Origin: Kofleriaceae bacterium
GTDB taxonomy: Bacteria > Myxococcota_A > Polyangia > Haliangiales > Haliangiaceae
DNA length: 64,000 nucleotides
Assembly (NCBI GenBank): GCA_020633495.1
Contig: JACKDR010000010.1
Coordinates: 215,667 to 279,666 of the forward strand
Reading direction: 5' to 3'
The position numbers were made by a program, and so were the translations under genes. Below are positions 41,402 through 49,350 of this stretch, in pieces. The notes under the pieces were generated by a model. That model had not been told where the DNA came from, did no database searches, and saw only the letters and a program-made list of their open reading frames with translations. The first letter of the stretch is position 1; the number at the start of each line of letters is the position of its first letter.

Positions 41402-42201
41402 GGCTCGTCTCCTCGGGCGCGATGCCGCGCCCACACCTCGGCGATCGCGTGTACGGTGCGCTCGTCGCCGAGGGCGGCGGCGAGCGACCGGACGGCGTCG
41501 CGGACCTCGTCGACCGCGCCGTGTCGCTGATCGGCGTCGCCGGCCAGCGCGGGTAGCGCCTCGGCCGCGACCTCGCGCCCTCGCAGCACCACGCGCGCGA
41601 GCTCCAGCAGCTCGTCGCACGCCGCCGCGCCGCCGCAGACCAGCGACAGCGACAGCGAGTCGGCCTCCGCGACCCCCCAGTGGGGCCACAGGAGCGGGAT
41701 GTACAGCAGGTCGCCCGGCCGCAGCTCGATCTCGACGTAGCCGTCCTCCGGTGGCACGACGGCGCCCACGCCGGGCCGGCCCAGCATGCGGGCGCGGCGC
41801 TGCGCCGCCGGCACGACCTCGGCGGGCCACAGCCGCCACACCTTGACGCCCTCGCACTGCAGCACGAAGTTGTCGCTGTGGTCGAAGTGGCAGCCGATCG
41901 AGCCCGGACCGGTGGTGCGGACCGAGTCGAACCACAGCGAGCCGACGCCGAAGTGCTCGCGCAGGGCGCGGGCCCGCCGCCGCGGCGCCGCGACGAAGCG
42001 ATCGACGTTCTCGACGAACGCGACCTCGCCGGCGCGCTCGCGGACCGCGTCGGGATCGGCGGCGCGCGCCGCGGCCAGCGCGGCGTCGAACGCGGCGCGG
42101 TCCCAGGCGAAGTCACGCAGCTGGCCGGCGCCGCCGGGCACGTGCAGCGGCCGACGCCGCCAGACGTCGCGGAAGAAGGCCGTGGACGGCACGTCGATCA
42201 T
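41398..42201 (-). CDS. JmjC-type cupin oxygenase (Fe(II)/2-oxoglutarate-dependent)
   Basis: 267 aa. N-terminal TAFFRDVWRRRPLHVPGG is typical of ribosomal-oxygenase/JmjC-like cupins. Iron ligands: His105 and Asp107 in CHFDHSDNF and a distal His174 in YIPLLWPHWGV. The segment LQCEGVKVWRLWP (about 114-126) fits the 2-oxoglutarate pocket region. Such enzymes hydroxylate amino-acid side chains in proteins and RiPPs. Start and stop overlap neighbours (ATGA). Together with the arginase-like and methyltransferase genes it suggests peptide modification. Confidence 0.85.
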   Translation of the reverse strand: MIDVPSTAFFRDVWRRRPLHVPGGAGQLRDFAWDRAAFDAALAAARAADPDAVRERAGEVAFVENVDRFVAAPRRRARALREHFGVGSLWFDSVRTTGPGSIGCHFDHSDNFVLQCEGVKVWRLWPAEVVPAAQRRARMLGRPGVGAVVPPEDGYVEIELRPGDLLYIPLLWPHWGVAEADSLSLSLVCGGAAACDELLELARVVLRGREVAAEALPALAGDADQRHGAVDEVRDAVRSLAAALGDERTVHAIAEVWARHRARGDEP

Positions 42202-43805
42202 GCGGACAGCTCCTGCGGCGCGGCGGCGGACGCGCCGAGCTCGGTGTGGTGCGAGATGAAGAAGACCGCACGGTCGGCGGCCAGCTCGCGCAGCGTGTCG
42301 AGGAACGGCCCCTGCCAGCTCGGCTGCAGCGACGACTCGCACTCGTCGACGACCAGCAGCCGCACGCTCGGCTGCCAGTGATAGAGCAACCGCAGGCACG
42401 ACAGGATCACCTTCTCGCCTCGCGACAGCTGGCGGTAGCTGGTCCACTTGTCCTCGACGTGGCCGATGGCGTCGATCCAGAAGCCGACCAGGGACGGCGA
42501 CAGGACCGCGCCCGCGGTGCCGGCGATCCGCGCCACCAGCTGGTCGCGCGACGGCGGCGCCTCGGCGTCGCCCGAGATCAGCGCCTCGACGCCGTCCATG
42601 TAGCCGAAGATCACCGGCTCCTCGCCCAGCACCATCGTGCGTCCGAGCACGTCGTCCCGCAGGCCCGCGATCGCGGCCTGATCGTCGTACTCGTCGGCGT
42701 AGCCGCAGCACGCGTCGACCAGGGTCGACTTGCCCGAGCCGTTGCGTCCGACGATCTGGTAGATCCCCGGGTCGCCGCCGACCACGACCGTGGTGCCGTC
42801 GAAGAGCGTGACCTCGACCGGCCCGTCGGGCGCGGGCTCGCCGCTGGGCACGACCGGACCGCCGGCGCCCTCGGCGTCGAGCAGCCGCGCGGTGGCGAGC
42901 TCGCGGTAGCTGCGCTCCTCGATGATCAGCGTCTTGCGGCGTTGCAGCTGCGAGTTGGCGTTGTTGATGTTGGTGATCATCGTGCTGAGCACGTAGATCT
43001 CGCCGATCGTCAGGCCCTGGACCGCGCCGGCGATGATCGCCATGCCGACGCCGATCACGTACGGGCCGTCCTCGAACAGCCCGATCAGGAACTCGCGCCG
43101 CACGACCACGCGCTGGTGGAAGCGCAGGGCGCGGGCCAGGCGGACCGGGATCCACCGCCGCAGGCCGGCGCGGCGATCGAAGTCGGCGCGCTGGCGCCAG
43201 TTGAGCTCGATCTCCTTGTTGCCGCGGAAGTAGTCCTTGAGCCAGGTCGCGGCCGCTTCCTTCTCGTTGGCGATCTGCTGGGTGGCCTCGCGGTACTGGT
43301 CGGCGAGGAAGCGGGCCGACAGGTGCGCGGTGCCGAAGATCACCGGCACCGCGAGCAGGACCACGAACAGCCGGTAGTAGACGGCGTACCCGACGAAGGC
43401 CACCAGCGCGATCGCGATCTGTGCCGATTGCAGGGGGATCTCGAGGCGCAGGTACTGGATCCGCGGCAGGTAGCTGGTCAGCAGCTGGTAGTAGTAGTCG
43501 GCGCGGTCGCGGAACCGGTTGACCACCCGGCGTGGCACGTAGCGCGCCCAGAACGCACCGGTGTCGTCGGCCGCCCAGCCCGAGCGCAGGTAGGCCCGGA
43601 CGTTGACCAGCTGGGTCGTCACCAGCTCGAGCACGCTGAACCCGGCGACCAGTGCGATCACCACGTGCAGCGAATCGCGCACGGTGATCCGGTCGAGCGC
43701 GGCGCCGCGCATCGACAGGCCGACCAGGATCAGCGCGAACTCGAGCGCGATCAGGGCACCGGCGATGACGATCCGGCGGCGGACGGGGGGGAGATCGAGC
43801 TGCAC
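42198..43805 (-). CDS. ABC transporter, fused membrane and ATPase domains
   Basis: 535 aa, GTG 43805 with AGGAGG six bases upstream. The first about 300 residues hold transmembrane helices (about 13-35, 50-75, 140-160, 165-185, 245-280). The nucleotide-binding domain has Walker A GRNGSGKST (about 378-386), signature LSRGEKV (about 480), Walker B VRLLVVDECESS and the His switch in ISHHTE. The A-loop/Q-loop region is shorter than usual. A half-size exporter that would dimerise; a natural exporter for the modified peptide. Stop overlaps the JmjC gene start. Confidence 0.85.
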   Translation of the reverse strand: MQLDLPPVRRRIVIAGALIALEFALILVGLSMRGAALDRITVRDSLHVVIALVAGFSVLELVTTQLVNVRAYLRSGWAADDTGAFWARYVPRRVVNRFRDRADYYYQLLTSYLPRIQYLRLEIPLQSAQIAIALVAFVGYAVYYRLFVVLLAVPVIFGTAHLSARFLADQYREATQQIANEKEAAATWLKDYFRGNKEIELNWRQRADFDRRAGLRRWIPVRLARALRFHQRVVVRREFLIGLFEDGPYVIGVGMAIIAGAVQGLTIGEIYVLSTMITNINNANSQLQRRKTLIIEERSYRELATARLLDAEGAGGPVVPSGEPAPDGPVEVTLFDGTTVVVGGDPGIYQIVGRNGSGKSTLVDACCGYADEYDDQAAIAGLRDDVLGRTMVLGEEPVIFGYMDGVEALISGDAEAPPSRDQLVARIAGTAGAVLSPSLVGFWIDAIGHVEDKWTSYRQLSRGEKVILSCLRLLYHWQPSVRLLVVDECESSLQPSWQGPFLDTLRELAADRAVFFISHHTELGASAAAPQELSA

Positions 43806-43815
43806 GGGGAGCCTC

Positions 43816-44592
43816 CTAGAGCCGCGCCTCGAGGCCGTGGTCGAGGCGCCAGGTCGCGCCGTGGCCGGCGGGGCCCAGCTCGGCGAGCGCACACACCGCG
43901 CGATGGACCGCGACCAGCGGGACCAGGTCCGGGAACGCCGCGCCGGGGCGACGGCGCGCCACCAGCGCGCGGCGCACGGTCCGCTGCTGCGCCGCGGTCA
44001 AGGTCGCGGCGCGGTCGGCGCCGAGCCCGGCCGCGATCTCGGCGTCGAGGTGAGCGAGGTTGTCGGGGGTCGCCAGCGACCCGAGCACGAGGGACGCGAC
44101 CCGGTGGTGGGTGTCGGCGAGGGTCCGCGCCAGGTGCCGGACCAGGCCGACAAGCGCCAGCTTGCTGGCCCCGTAGGCGGCGAGCTCGGGCTCCGGGTCG
44201 CACGCCGACAGCGTGCCGAAGAAGACGTGGGTGACCTCGGCGTCGTCGAGCCGCCGCGCCAGGGCGCGACTCAGCGCGCACGGCACCACCGCGTTGACCC
44301 GCACGTGTCGGTCGAGCTCGTCGACGGCGACCTCGCCGTCGGGATCCGGCTCGCAGCGGACCGCGCTGTGGACCACCAGGTCGGGTCGTCCCCACGCGGC
44401 CAGCTCGGCGGCGAGGTCGTCGACCAGCGCGGGCTCGCCGAGGTCGCGGCGCAGCTCGTGGTAGCCGGCGACGCCGGCGAGGTCGTCGCGCGCGCCGCGC
44501 TGGACGGCGCAGACCCGGTGGCCGTCGCCGAGGAAGCGATCGCACAGCGCGCGGCCCAGGCCCCGCGTCGCGCCGGTGACGACGACGTTCAC
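43816..44592 (-). CDS. short-chain dehydrogenase/reductase
   Basis: 258 aa, GTG start in a GTGA overlap with the peptidase gene. NAD(P)-binding motif VVVTGATRGLGRALCDRF (3-20), HSAVRCEPDPDG in place of the usual NNAG, and the catalytic YGASK (Tyr about 146, Lys150). The catalytic serine lies in THVFFGTLSACDP. Probably reduces or oxidises a hydroxyl/keto group, either on the modified peptide or on a small partner. Nine bases separate it from the ABC gene start. Confidence 0.85.
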   Translation of the reverse strand: MNVVVTGATRGLGRALCDRFLGDGHRVCAVQRGARDDLAGVAGYHELRRDLGEPALVDDLAAELAAWGRPDLVVHSAVRCEPDPDGEVAVDELDRHVRVNAVVPCALSRALARRLDDAEVTHVFFGTLSACDPEPELAAYGASKLALVGLVRHLARTLADTHHRVASLVLGSLATPDNLAHLDAEIAAGLGADRAATLTAAQQRTVRRALVARRRPGAAFPDLVPLVAVHRAVCALAELGPAGHGATWRLDHGLEARL

Positions 44593-46169
44593 GACACGCT
44601 CCCGCCGTCCGGGTGGCGCTCGAGCCAGGCCGTGGCCCGGAGTCGCGCCACGGTCCCGGCGTCGGTCAGGAACCGCACGTACGCGTCGCGCGCGGCGGCC
44701 GGCGCGGCGCCGGCCAGGGCGGCCAGCTCGGTGGCGAGCTGGGCGCCACCGAGGCGGCCGAGCATGTACGCGACCAGGCCCTCGCCATGGACCATGCCGG
44801 CGTCGGCGTGGTCGACGAAGTCGCCGAGGTCGCCGCCCGCGGTACGGGTCACGGCGTCCACGCGCTGGATCAGCGACGCCGGCGTCACCTCGTCGAGCTC
44901 GGCGATCGCCAGCTCGCAGCGCGCCACCAGCACCGCGCGCGCGACGCCGGCGCGCAGCGCGGCGGTCTTGGCCGCGGCCTCACGGTCGAGCGCGGCGAGG
45001 CGCCCCTCGCCGCCGAGGTCGGAGGCGGCGGCGAGGCGCGCGCGGCAGCCGGGCTCGCGCGACCAGGCCTCGGCCAGGTAGCTGGCGAGCTCGCGGCGCA
45101 CGGGCGCCACCGCCGCCAGCCCGCCGAGGTTGGCGTAGGGCGAGCGCAGCAGCGCGTGCTGCAGCGCGTGGCCGAGCTCGTGGAACAGCGAGTAGACGTC
45201 TTGCAGGGTGAGCCGCGCCGCCGCGCCGCCGCCACCGTCGAAGTTGCACCAGACCACGGCGACGCCGCCGCCGTGGCCGATCGTGTGGCTGCGGGCCACC
45301 CCGGCGCCGACCACGACGTGGACGTCACCGGCGTCGACGCCGCCGACGCGGAGCCGCAACAGCTGGCGCCCGGCCCCGGGCTCGACCCCGGCCACGGTGA
45401 CGTCGAGCGACGCCACCGCCGCCGCGAACGCACCCAGCGCGTCCTCGATCCGGATCACCGCGGGACCCGAGGGCGGCGACGCCACCGGCGCGCTGGCGCG
45501 CAGCGCCGACCGGGCGTCGTCGAACAGGCGCGCCGCGGCGCGCCGCTCGCTCCCCGTCAGCGGCGGCGGCGACCCGACGAGGGCGCGGCGCCGCCGGGCC
45601 GCGACCATCGCGCGCGCCAGCGCCACGAAGAGGTCGCGCGGCTGTCGCGCGGCGATCGCGGCGTCGAGCGCCGCGGTCGAGGTGGCCAGGACGTCGTCGA
45701 TCGCGGCCAGCGCGACGCGACCGGCGGCGTCGAGGAACACGCCCTTGGCGCCGAGCTGCGCGCGCACGTCCGCCGCGCTGCGGATCGCCTCGACGTCGGT
45801 GGCGGCGGCGGCGACGTCCGCCGCGTAGATCGCGAGCCGGCGATCGAGCTCGGGGCAGCCGTAGAACCGTGCCAGGGCGCCAGCCCACGGCGGCTCGGCC
45901 GCGTCGCCGGCCTCGGCGGCCGCGTCGCCGGCCAGCGGCCGCTCGATGGCGAGCCGCAGGTGCCTGACCACGTCGAAGCCGAGCAAGACGGCGCGCAGCC
46001 CGGCGGCGTCGGCGGGGCGAGCCAGGACGCCGTCGATGGCGCCCCGTAGCTCGCTGGCGTGGCGGCACAGCAGGCGCGCCGCCTCGTCACCGTCACCGGG
46101 CAGCGCCGCGGTGAGGTGGGCGTGAGCCGCGGCCAGCCAGCCGGCGGCGTCGTCGAGCCTAGGCGACAA
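44589..46169 (-). CDS. M3-family (oligoendopeptidase-like) metallopeptidase
   Basis: 526 aa. Zinc motif FHELGHALQH (His330, Glu331, His334), with the usual downstream ARELASYLAEAW region providing the third ligand. The rest is helical, as in M3 oligopeptidases, though shorter than thimet-type enzymes. Cytoplasmic. Start TTG 46169 overlaps the PQQ gene stop; no ATG or GTG is available nearby and AGGGGCGGG lies upstream. In this operon it is a candidate leader peptidase or degradative peptidase. Confidence 0.8.
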   Translation of the reverse strand: MSPRLDDAAGWLAAAHAHLTAALPGDGDEAARLLCRHASELRGAIDGVLARPADAAGLRAVLLGFDVVRHLRLAIERPLAGDAAAEAGDAAEPPWAGALARFYGCPELDRRLAIYAADVAAAATDVEAIRSAADVRAQLGAKGVFLDAAGRVALAAIDDVLATSTAALDAAIAARQPRDLFVALARAMVAARRRRALVGSPPPLTGSERRAAARLFDDARSALRASAPVASPPSGPAVIRIEDALGAFAAAVASLDVTVAGVEPGAGRQLLRLRVGGVDAGDVHVVVGAGVARSHTIGHGGGVAVVWCNFDGGGGAAARLTLQDVYSLFHELGHALQHALLRSPYANLGGLAAVAPVRRELASYLAEAWSREPGCRARLAAASDLGGEGRLAALDREAAAKTAALRAGVARAVLVARCELAIAELDEVTPASLIQRVDAVTRTAGGDLGDFVDHADAGMVHGEGLVAYMLGRLGGAQLATELAALAGAAPAAARDAYVRFLTDAGTVARLRATAWLERHPDGGSVS

Positions 46170-47361
46170 CGACCCGCCCCTCGCGCGCGTGGTCGACGCT
46201 GGCCCGGGACCGGAACCGGAACTGGTACACGAAGCCCGCGTACGAGGTCGCCATCATGACGCCGCTCGGGGCGATGACCGGTGTCCCGTTGAGCCGGCGG
46301 TCGTGGTCGGGCTCGTCGACGACCTGGCTGGTCTCCCACACGAAGGCACCGGACGCCGCGTCGAGGCACAGCGCGTTGCCCGCGGCGGTCACGCAGACGA
46401 CGTCGCCGGGGGGCGTCACGGTGAGCGAACCGTGGTCGAGCCCGTGACCGACCTCGCGGCTCCACCGCGGCGCGCCGGTCACCAGGTCGACCGCGAGGAT
46501 CCGCCCCTGCTCGGTGCCGACGAACGCGACGCCGTCGCCGATCGCCGGGCTGGCCAGCAGCTTGCCGCCGGTCACGACCCGATGGCGGACCGACCGCGAT
46601 CCCAGATCGATCAGCCACAGCTCGCCGGCGACCGACGCGGCGACGCAGGTCCGGGTCGCGTCGTCGACCGCCGGCGACGCCCGCAGCGTCGCCCCGGTGT
46701 CGAGCCGCCAGCGCCGGCGCCCACCGGGATCGAAGGCGTTGACGTGCTCGGCCGACGTCACGTAGACGTTGCCGTCGCCGTCGATCACGGGCGACGCGTA
46801 GGGATCCCGCGCCGCCTGCGGCGAGCCGATCGCGGCCGCCCACGGCGCCGGCAGCTCGGCGCGCCAGCGCAGCGCCCCGGTGGCGAGATCGAAGCCGAAC
46901 AGCCGCTGCCCGAAGCTGGTGACGTACAGGGCACCGCGCGCGACGTCGACCGCCGGCGACCCGTAGATGGGCTGGTCGACCTCGGCGAGCCAGCGAACCT
47001 CGCCGAGCAGATCGAGCGCCGCGACGTGCCCGCCCTGCGACGCGATCACGAACTGGCGCGCGTCCTCGAGGTAGACCGGGGACGCGTACAGGGTCGCCGG
47101 GACGCGTCGCTGCCAGAACACGCGCGACAGATCGTCCTTGAACAGCCGCACGCAGCCCTCGTCGCTGACCACGAGGACGCCGACGCCGTCGACCACGACC
47201 GGCGTGGCGCTGACCGGGACGTCGACCTGCGCGCCGGTGTCCTCGACGGTGAACTGGATCCGACGGTACGCCGCGAGCGCGGGCTCGCGGCGCCAGCACA
47301 CGTCGGCCGGCGCGCCCGCGCTCGTGCGCAGCGCCGGATGGTGGCGATACCACGCGGTCAT
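46159..47361 (-). CDS. PQQ-like beta-propeller repeat protein
   Basis: 400 aa without a signal peptide. Repeated blades carry the W-like tryptophan pattern: VRWLAEVDQPIYGSPAVD, LRWRAELPAPWAAAIGSPQ, RRRWRLDTGATLRASPAVD, HRVVTGGKLLASPAIGDG and PRWSREVGHGLDHGSLTVT. About seven blades, as in the PQQ-binding-like repeat family (COG1520). A PQQ ligand is not implied, since the dehydrogenase metal-site residues are not recognisable. Starts as an ATGA overlap with the VOC gene. Perhaps a scaffold for the modifying enzymes. Confidence 0.85.
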   Translation of the reverse strand: MTAWYRHHPALRTSAGAPADVCWRREPALAAYRRIQFTVEDTGAQVDVPVSATPVVVDGVGVLVVSDEGCVRLFKDDLSRVFWQRRVPATLYASPVYLEDARQFVIASQGGHVAALDLLGEVRWLAEVDQPIYGSPAVDVARGALYVTSFGQRLFGFDLATGALRWRAELPAPWAAAIGSPQAARDPYASPVIDGDGNVYVTSAEHVNAFDPGGRRRWRLDTGATLRASPAVDDATRTCVAASVAGELWLIDLGSRSVRHRVVTGGKLLASPAIGDGVAFVGTEQGRILAVDLVTGAPRWSREVGHGLDHGSLTVTPPGDVVCVTAAGNALCLDAASGAFVWETSQVVDEPDHDRRLNGTPVIAPSGVMMATSYAGFVYQFRFRSRASVDHAREGRVVVA

Positions 47362-47786
47362 GACCGTGCCGGCTCGCCCAGGCCGCCGCCCCAGACCTCG
47401 GAGACCTCGACCTTGTGGCCGCTGGGATCGAAGAAGTAGAACGAGCGCGATCCGTCGTACTCGATCAGCGCTTCGGGTGGATCGACGCGCACGCCGGCCT
47501 CGACGAGGTGGGCGCGCGCGGCCAGGAAGTCGCCGGTGATCAGCCCGAAATGGGTGATCCGGATGCCGGCGGCGCCGACCCGGGCCTTGGCCCGATCCTC
47601 GTGCAGCGACAGGAAGTAGCCGGCGACCCCGACGATCGCCCAGCGGCGACCGAGCCGGAGCCCGACCTGCCGCAGCTCGAAGCCGAAGTGGCGGCGATAG
47701 AACGCGAGGGACTCCTCGAGATCGCGGACCTCGAGCTGCATGTGATCGAAGCCGCGGAACTCGATCGGCGCGCTAGTAGCCGACAT
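47358..47786 (-). CDS. VOC-fold protein (glyoxalase/lactoylglutathione-lyase-like)
   Basis: 142 aa. FDHMQLEVRDLEESLAFYRRHFGFELRQVGL at the start, RITHFGLITGDFLAARAHLVEAGV, and FYFFDPSGHKVEVSEVWGGG at the end. The metal-type residues (His at position 14 and 78, Glu at about 129) are present, as in extradiol dioxygenase-like VOC enzymes. Overlaps the TPR gene stop by 14 bases. Within the operon it could be a tailoring enzyme or immunity protein. Confidence 0.82.
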   Translation of the reverse strand: MSATSAPIEFRGFDHMQLEVRDLEESLAFYRRHFGFELRQVGLRLGRRWAIVGVAGYFLSLHEDRAKARVGAAGIRITHFGLITGDFLAARAHLVEAGVRVDPPEALIEYDGSRSFYFFDPSGHKVEVSEVWGGGLGEPARS

Positions 47787-49038
47787 GGGGAGCCTCCAGG
47801 TAGTCGCGGTGCGCCGGCGCCAGCGTGGGCTCGAGCGCGGTGAGCGCCTCGGCGAAGCGCGGCGCGGTGGCGTGGCCGATCGCGCGCGCCTGCTTGTAGC
47901 CGACCAGGCACGCCGAGACGGCGGTGGGATCGATCTCGAGGATCTCCGCGAGCAGGCCGAGCGCGCCGTCGTGGTCGCCGAGGCGACCGCGAGCATGGGC
48001 CAGGCGGTAGGCGTGGAACAGCCGGTACGGCGCGCCCAGATCCAGGGCCCGCTCCAGCAGCTGCGCGACCGTCGCGTGATCGCCGGCCTTCTCGTAGACG
48101 TCGGCGAGCTCGCCGTAGCTGGGCGCCCACTCGGGATCCAGCTTGATCAGCGACAGCCCCATCTGCTTCGCGGCGTCGAGGTCGCGGTGGACGTACAGGT
48201 ACTCCTTGAGCGACGACTCGAGGTAGGTCTTGAGCAGGTTGTGGGTGCCGGCGTCGTCGCACGCGGCGATCGCGGCCTTGGCGTCGTCGTGCGCCCGCTC
48301 CATCACCGCCCGGGTCTGCGCCGCGTCGCGGCGCTCCGCCGGGATCATCGCGTACGCGCGATACCAGGACGAGCGCGCCACCGGCGACACGCCCTGGCGG
48401 GCGGCGTCGAGCCCGGCCTTGACGAACCAGCGCAGCAGCGCCGCGTCGACCTCGCCGGTCTTGAGGTACCAGACGATCGCGTGCGCCGACGCGTCGAGGA
48501 CCTCGTCGGCCGGGACCGCGCCGGCCTCGATCGCCTCGCGCATGCGCTGGAAGCATCCCGCCGAGTCGCGGCCGCCGTCGGCGCGGTTGCTGAGGATGAA
48601 GCTCGCCATCGCGACCTCGTAGCGCTGGCGGGCGTCGATCCGGTCGACGTCGATCGACGCCAGCACGTCGCCGGCGAGCCGGCAGCGGGCGACGCTCAAC
48701 AGCGCGTTGGCGAGGTTGATGCGCTGCAGGGTCGTGGCGTGGTCGAGGTGGTCGATCAGCCAGCGCAGCGCCGCGACCGGCTCGGTCGTCGGGGTGCGCA
48801 GGGCCTCGACGTCGTCGTGGTCGAGCCCCTCGAAGCGGCAGACCTCCCACAGCACCGAGGGCTCGAAGACCTGGCTGAGGCCGTAGCCGTACTCGTCGAA
48901 GATCGCCCCCTCGAAGGAGTCGATCATCGCGCGCGAGACGATCGTCTGTTGGTCGACGCGGTCCGGCGCGACCGTCAGGCCGAGCACGGCGTCGGTGAAA
49001 GCGTTGGGGCGGTAGCTGTCGAGCAGGTGAGTGGACAC
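47773..49038 (-). CDS. TPR-repeat protein of the peptide operon
   Basis: 421 aa, GTG 49038 with AGGAG seven bases upstream. N-terminal domain NAFTDAVLGLTVAPDRV with no known family. From about 200 the chain is helical with TPR-like pairs, e.g. APSYGELADVYEKAGDHATVAQLLERAL, YRLFHAYRLAHARGRLGDHDGALGLL. No signal peptide. First gene after the hairpin terminator, so it is reached by read-through. May tether the precursor to the enzymes. Confidence 0.75.
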   Translation of the reverse strand: MSTHLLDSYRPNAFTDAVLGLTVAPDRVDQQTIVSRAMIDSFEGAIFDEYGYGLSQVFEPSVLWEVCRFEGLDHDDVEALRTPTTEPVAALRWLIDHLDHATTLQRINLANALLSVARCRLAGDVLASIDVDRIDARQRYEVAMASFILSNRADGGRDSAGCFQRMREAIEAGAVPADEVLDASAHAIVWYLKTGEVDAALLRWFVKAGLDAARQGVSPVARSSWYRAYAMIPAERRDAAQTRAVMERAHDDAKAAIAACDDAGTHNLLKTYLESSLKEYLYVHRDLDAAKQMGLSLIKLDPEWAPSYGELADVYEKAGDHATVAQLLERALDLGAPYRLFHAYRLAHARGRLGDHDGALGLLAEILEIDPTAVSACLVGYKQARAIGHATAPRFAEALTALEPTLAPAHRDYLEAPHVGY

Positions 49039-49067
49039 CGGACGCTCCTGGGCTGGAAAAGAAGGGA

Positions 49068-49099
49068 GAGGACGGAGGTGTGGCCACACCTCCGTCCTC
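49068..49099 (-). terminator. rho-independent terminator or attenuator after the 64-aa peptide gene
   Basis: A perfect inverted repeat with 16-base arms, GAGGACGGAGGTGTGG (49068-49083) and its complement (49084-49099), followed on the minus strand by TCCCTTCTTTTCC. It begins nine bases after the peptide gene stop codon and precedes the TPR gene ribosome binding site. This would limit read-through so that the small peptide is made in excess. Confidence 0.85.
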
Positions 49100-49107
49100 G
49101 CGACGGT

Positions 49108-49302
49108 TCAGCGCTTGGCCGGCTTCTCGGTCGCCTTCGCGCCCCGCGGACACATCACGAGCATCTGCAGCTCCTTGTCCACGTCGATCGCGAGGCCCTC
49201 GAGGAGCTCGTTGACCACCGGCTTGGTGGTGCTGAAGAAGACCTGGCACTTGCGGAAGAAGGCCGAGTTCTTGTTGGCGGCGGTGCTCTGGTAGCTGAAC
49301 AT
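49108..49302 (-). CDS. 64-aa Lys-rich peptide, candidate RiPP precursor
   Basis: 64 aa starting MFSYQSTAANKNSAFFRKCQ and ending CPRGAKATEKPAKR. It has many Lys/Arg, two Cys (19 and 51), and a conserved-looking central helix (KPVVNELLEGLAIDVDKELQ). Base composition is markedly less GC-rich than all neighbours. Its own ribosome binding region (AAAGAGAGA) and a strong terminator directly behind it fit a highly expressed small peptide. Neighbours include an arginase-like enzyme, an Fe/2OG oxygenase, an O-methyltransferase, a peptidase and an exporter. The most likely role is precursor of a modified peptide; core and leader boundaries cannot be fixed from one sequence. Confidence 0.7.
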   Translation of the reverse strand: MFSYQSTAANKNSAFFRKCQVFFSTTKPVVNELLEGLAIDVDKELQMLVMCPRGAKATEKPAKR

Positions 49303-49350
49303 GGGATGTCTCTCTTTCGTTTGGTTGGGGGGTTCACGCCCCGTCGTGCG

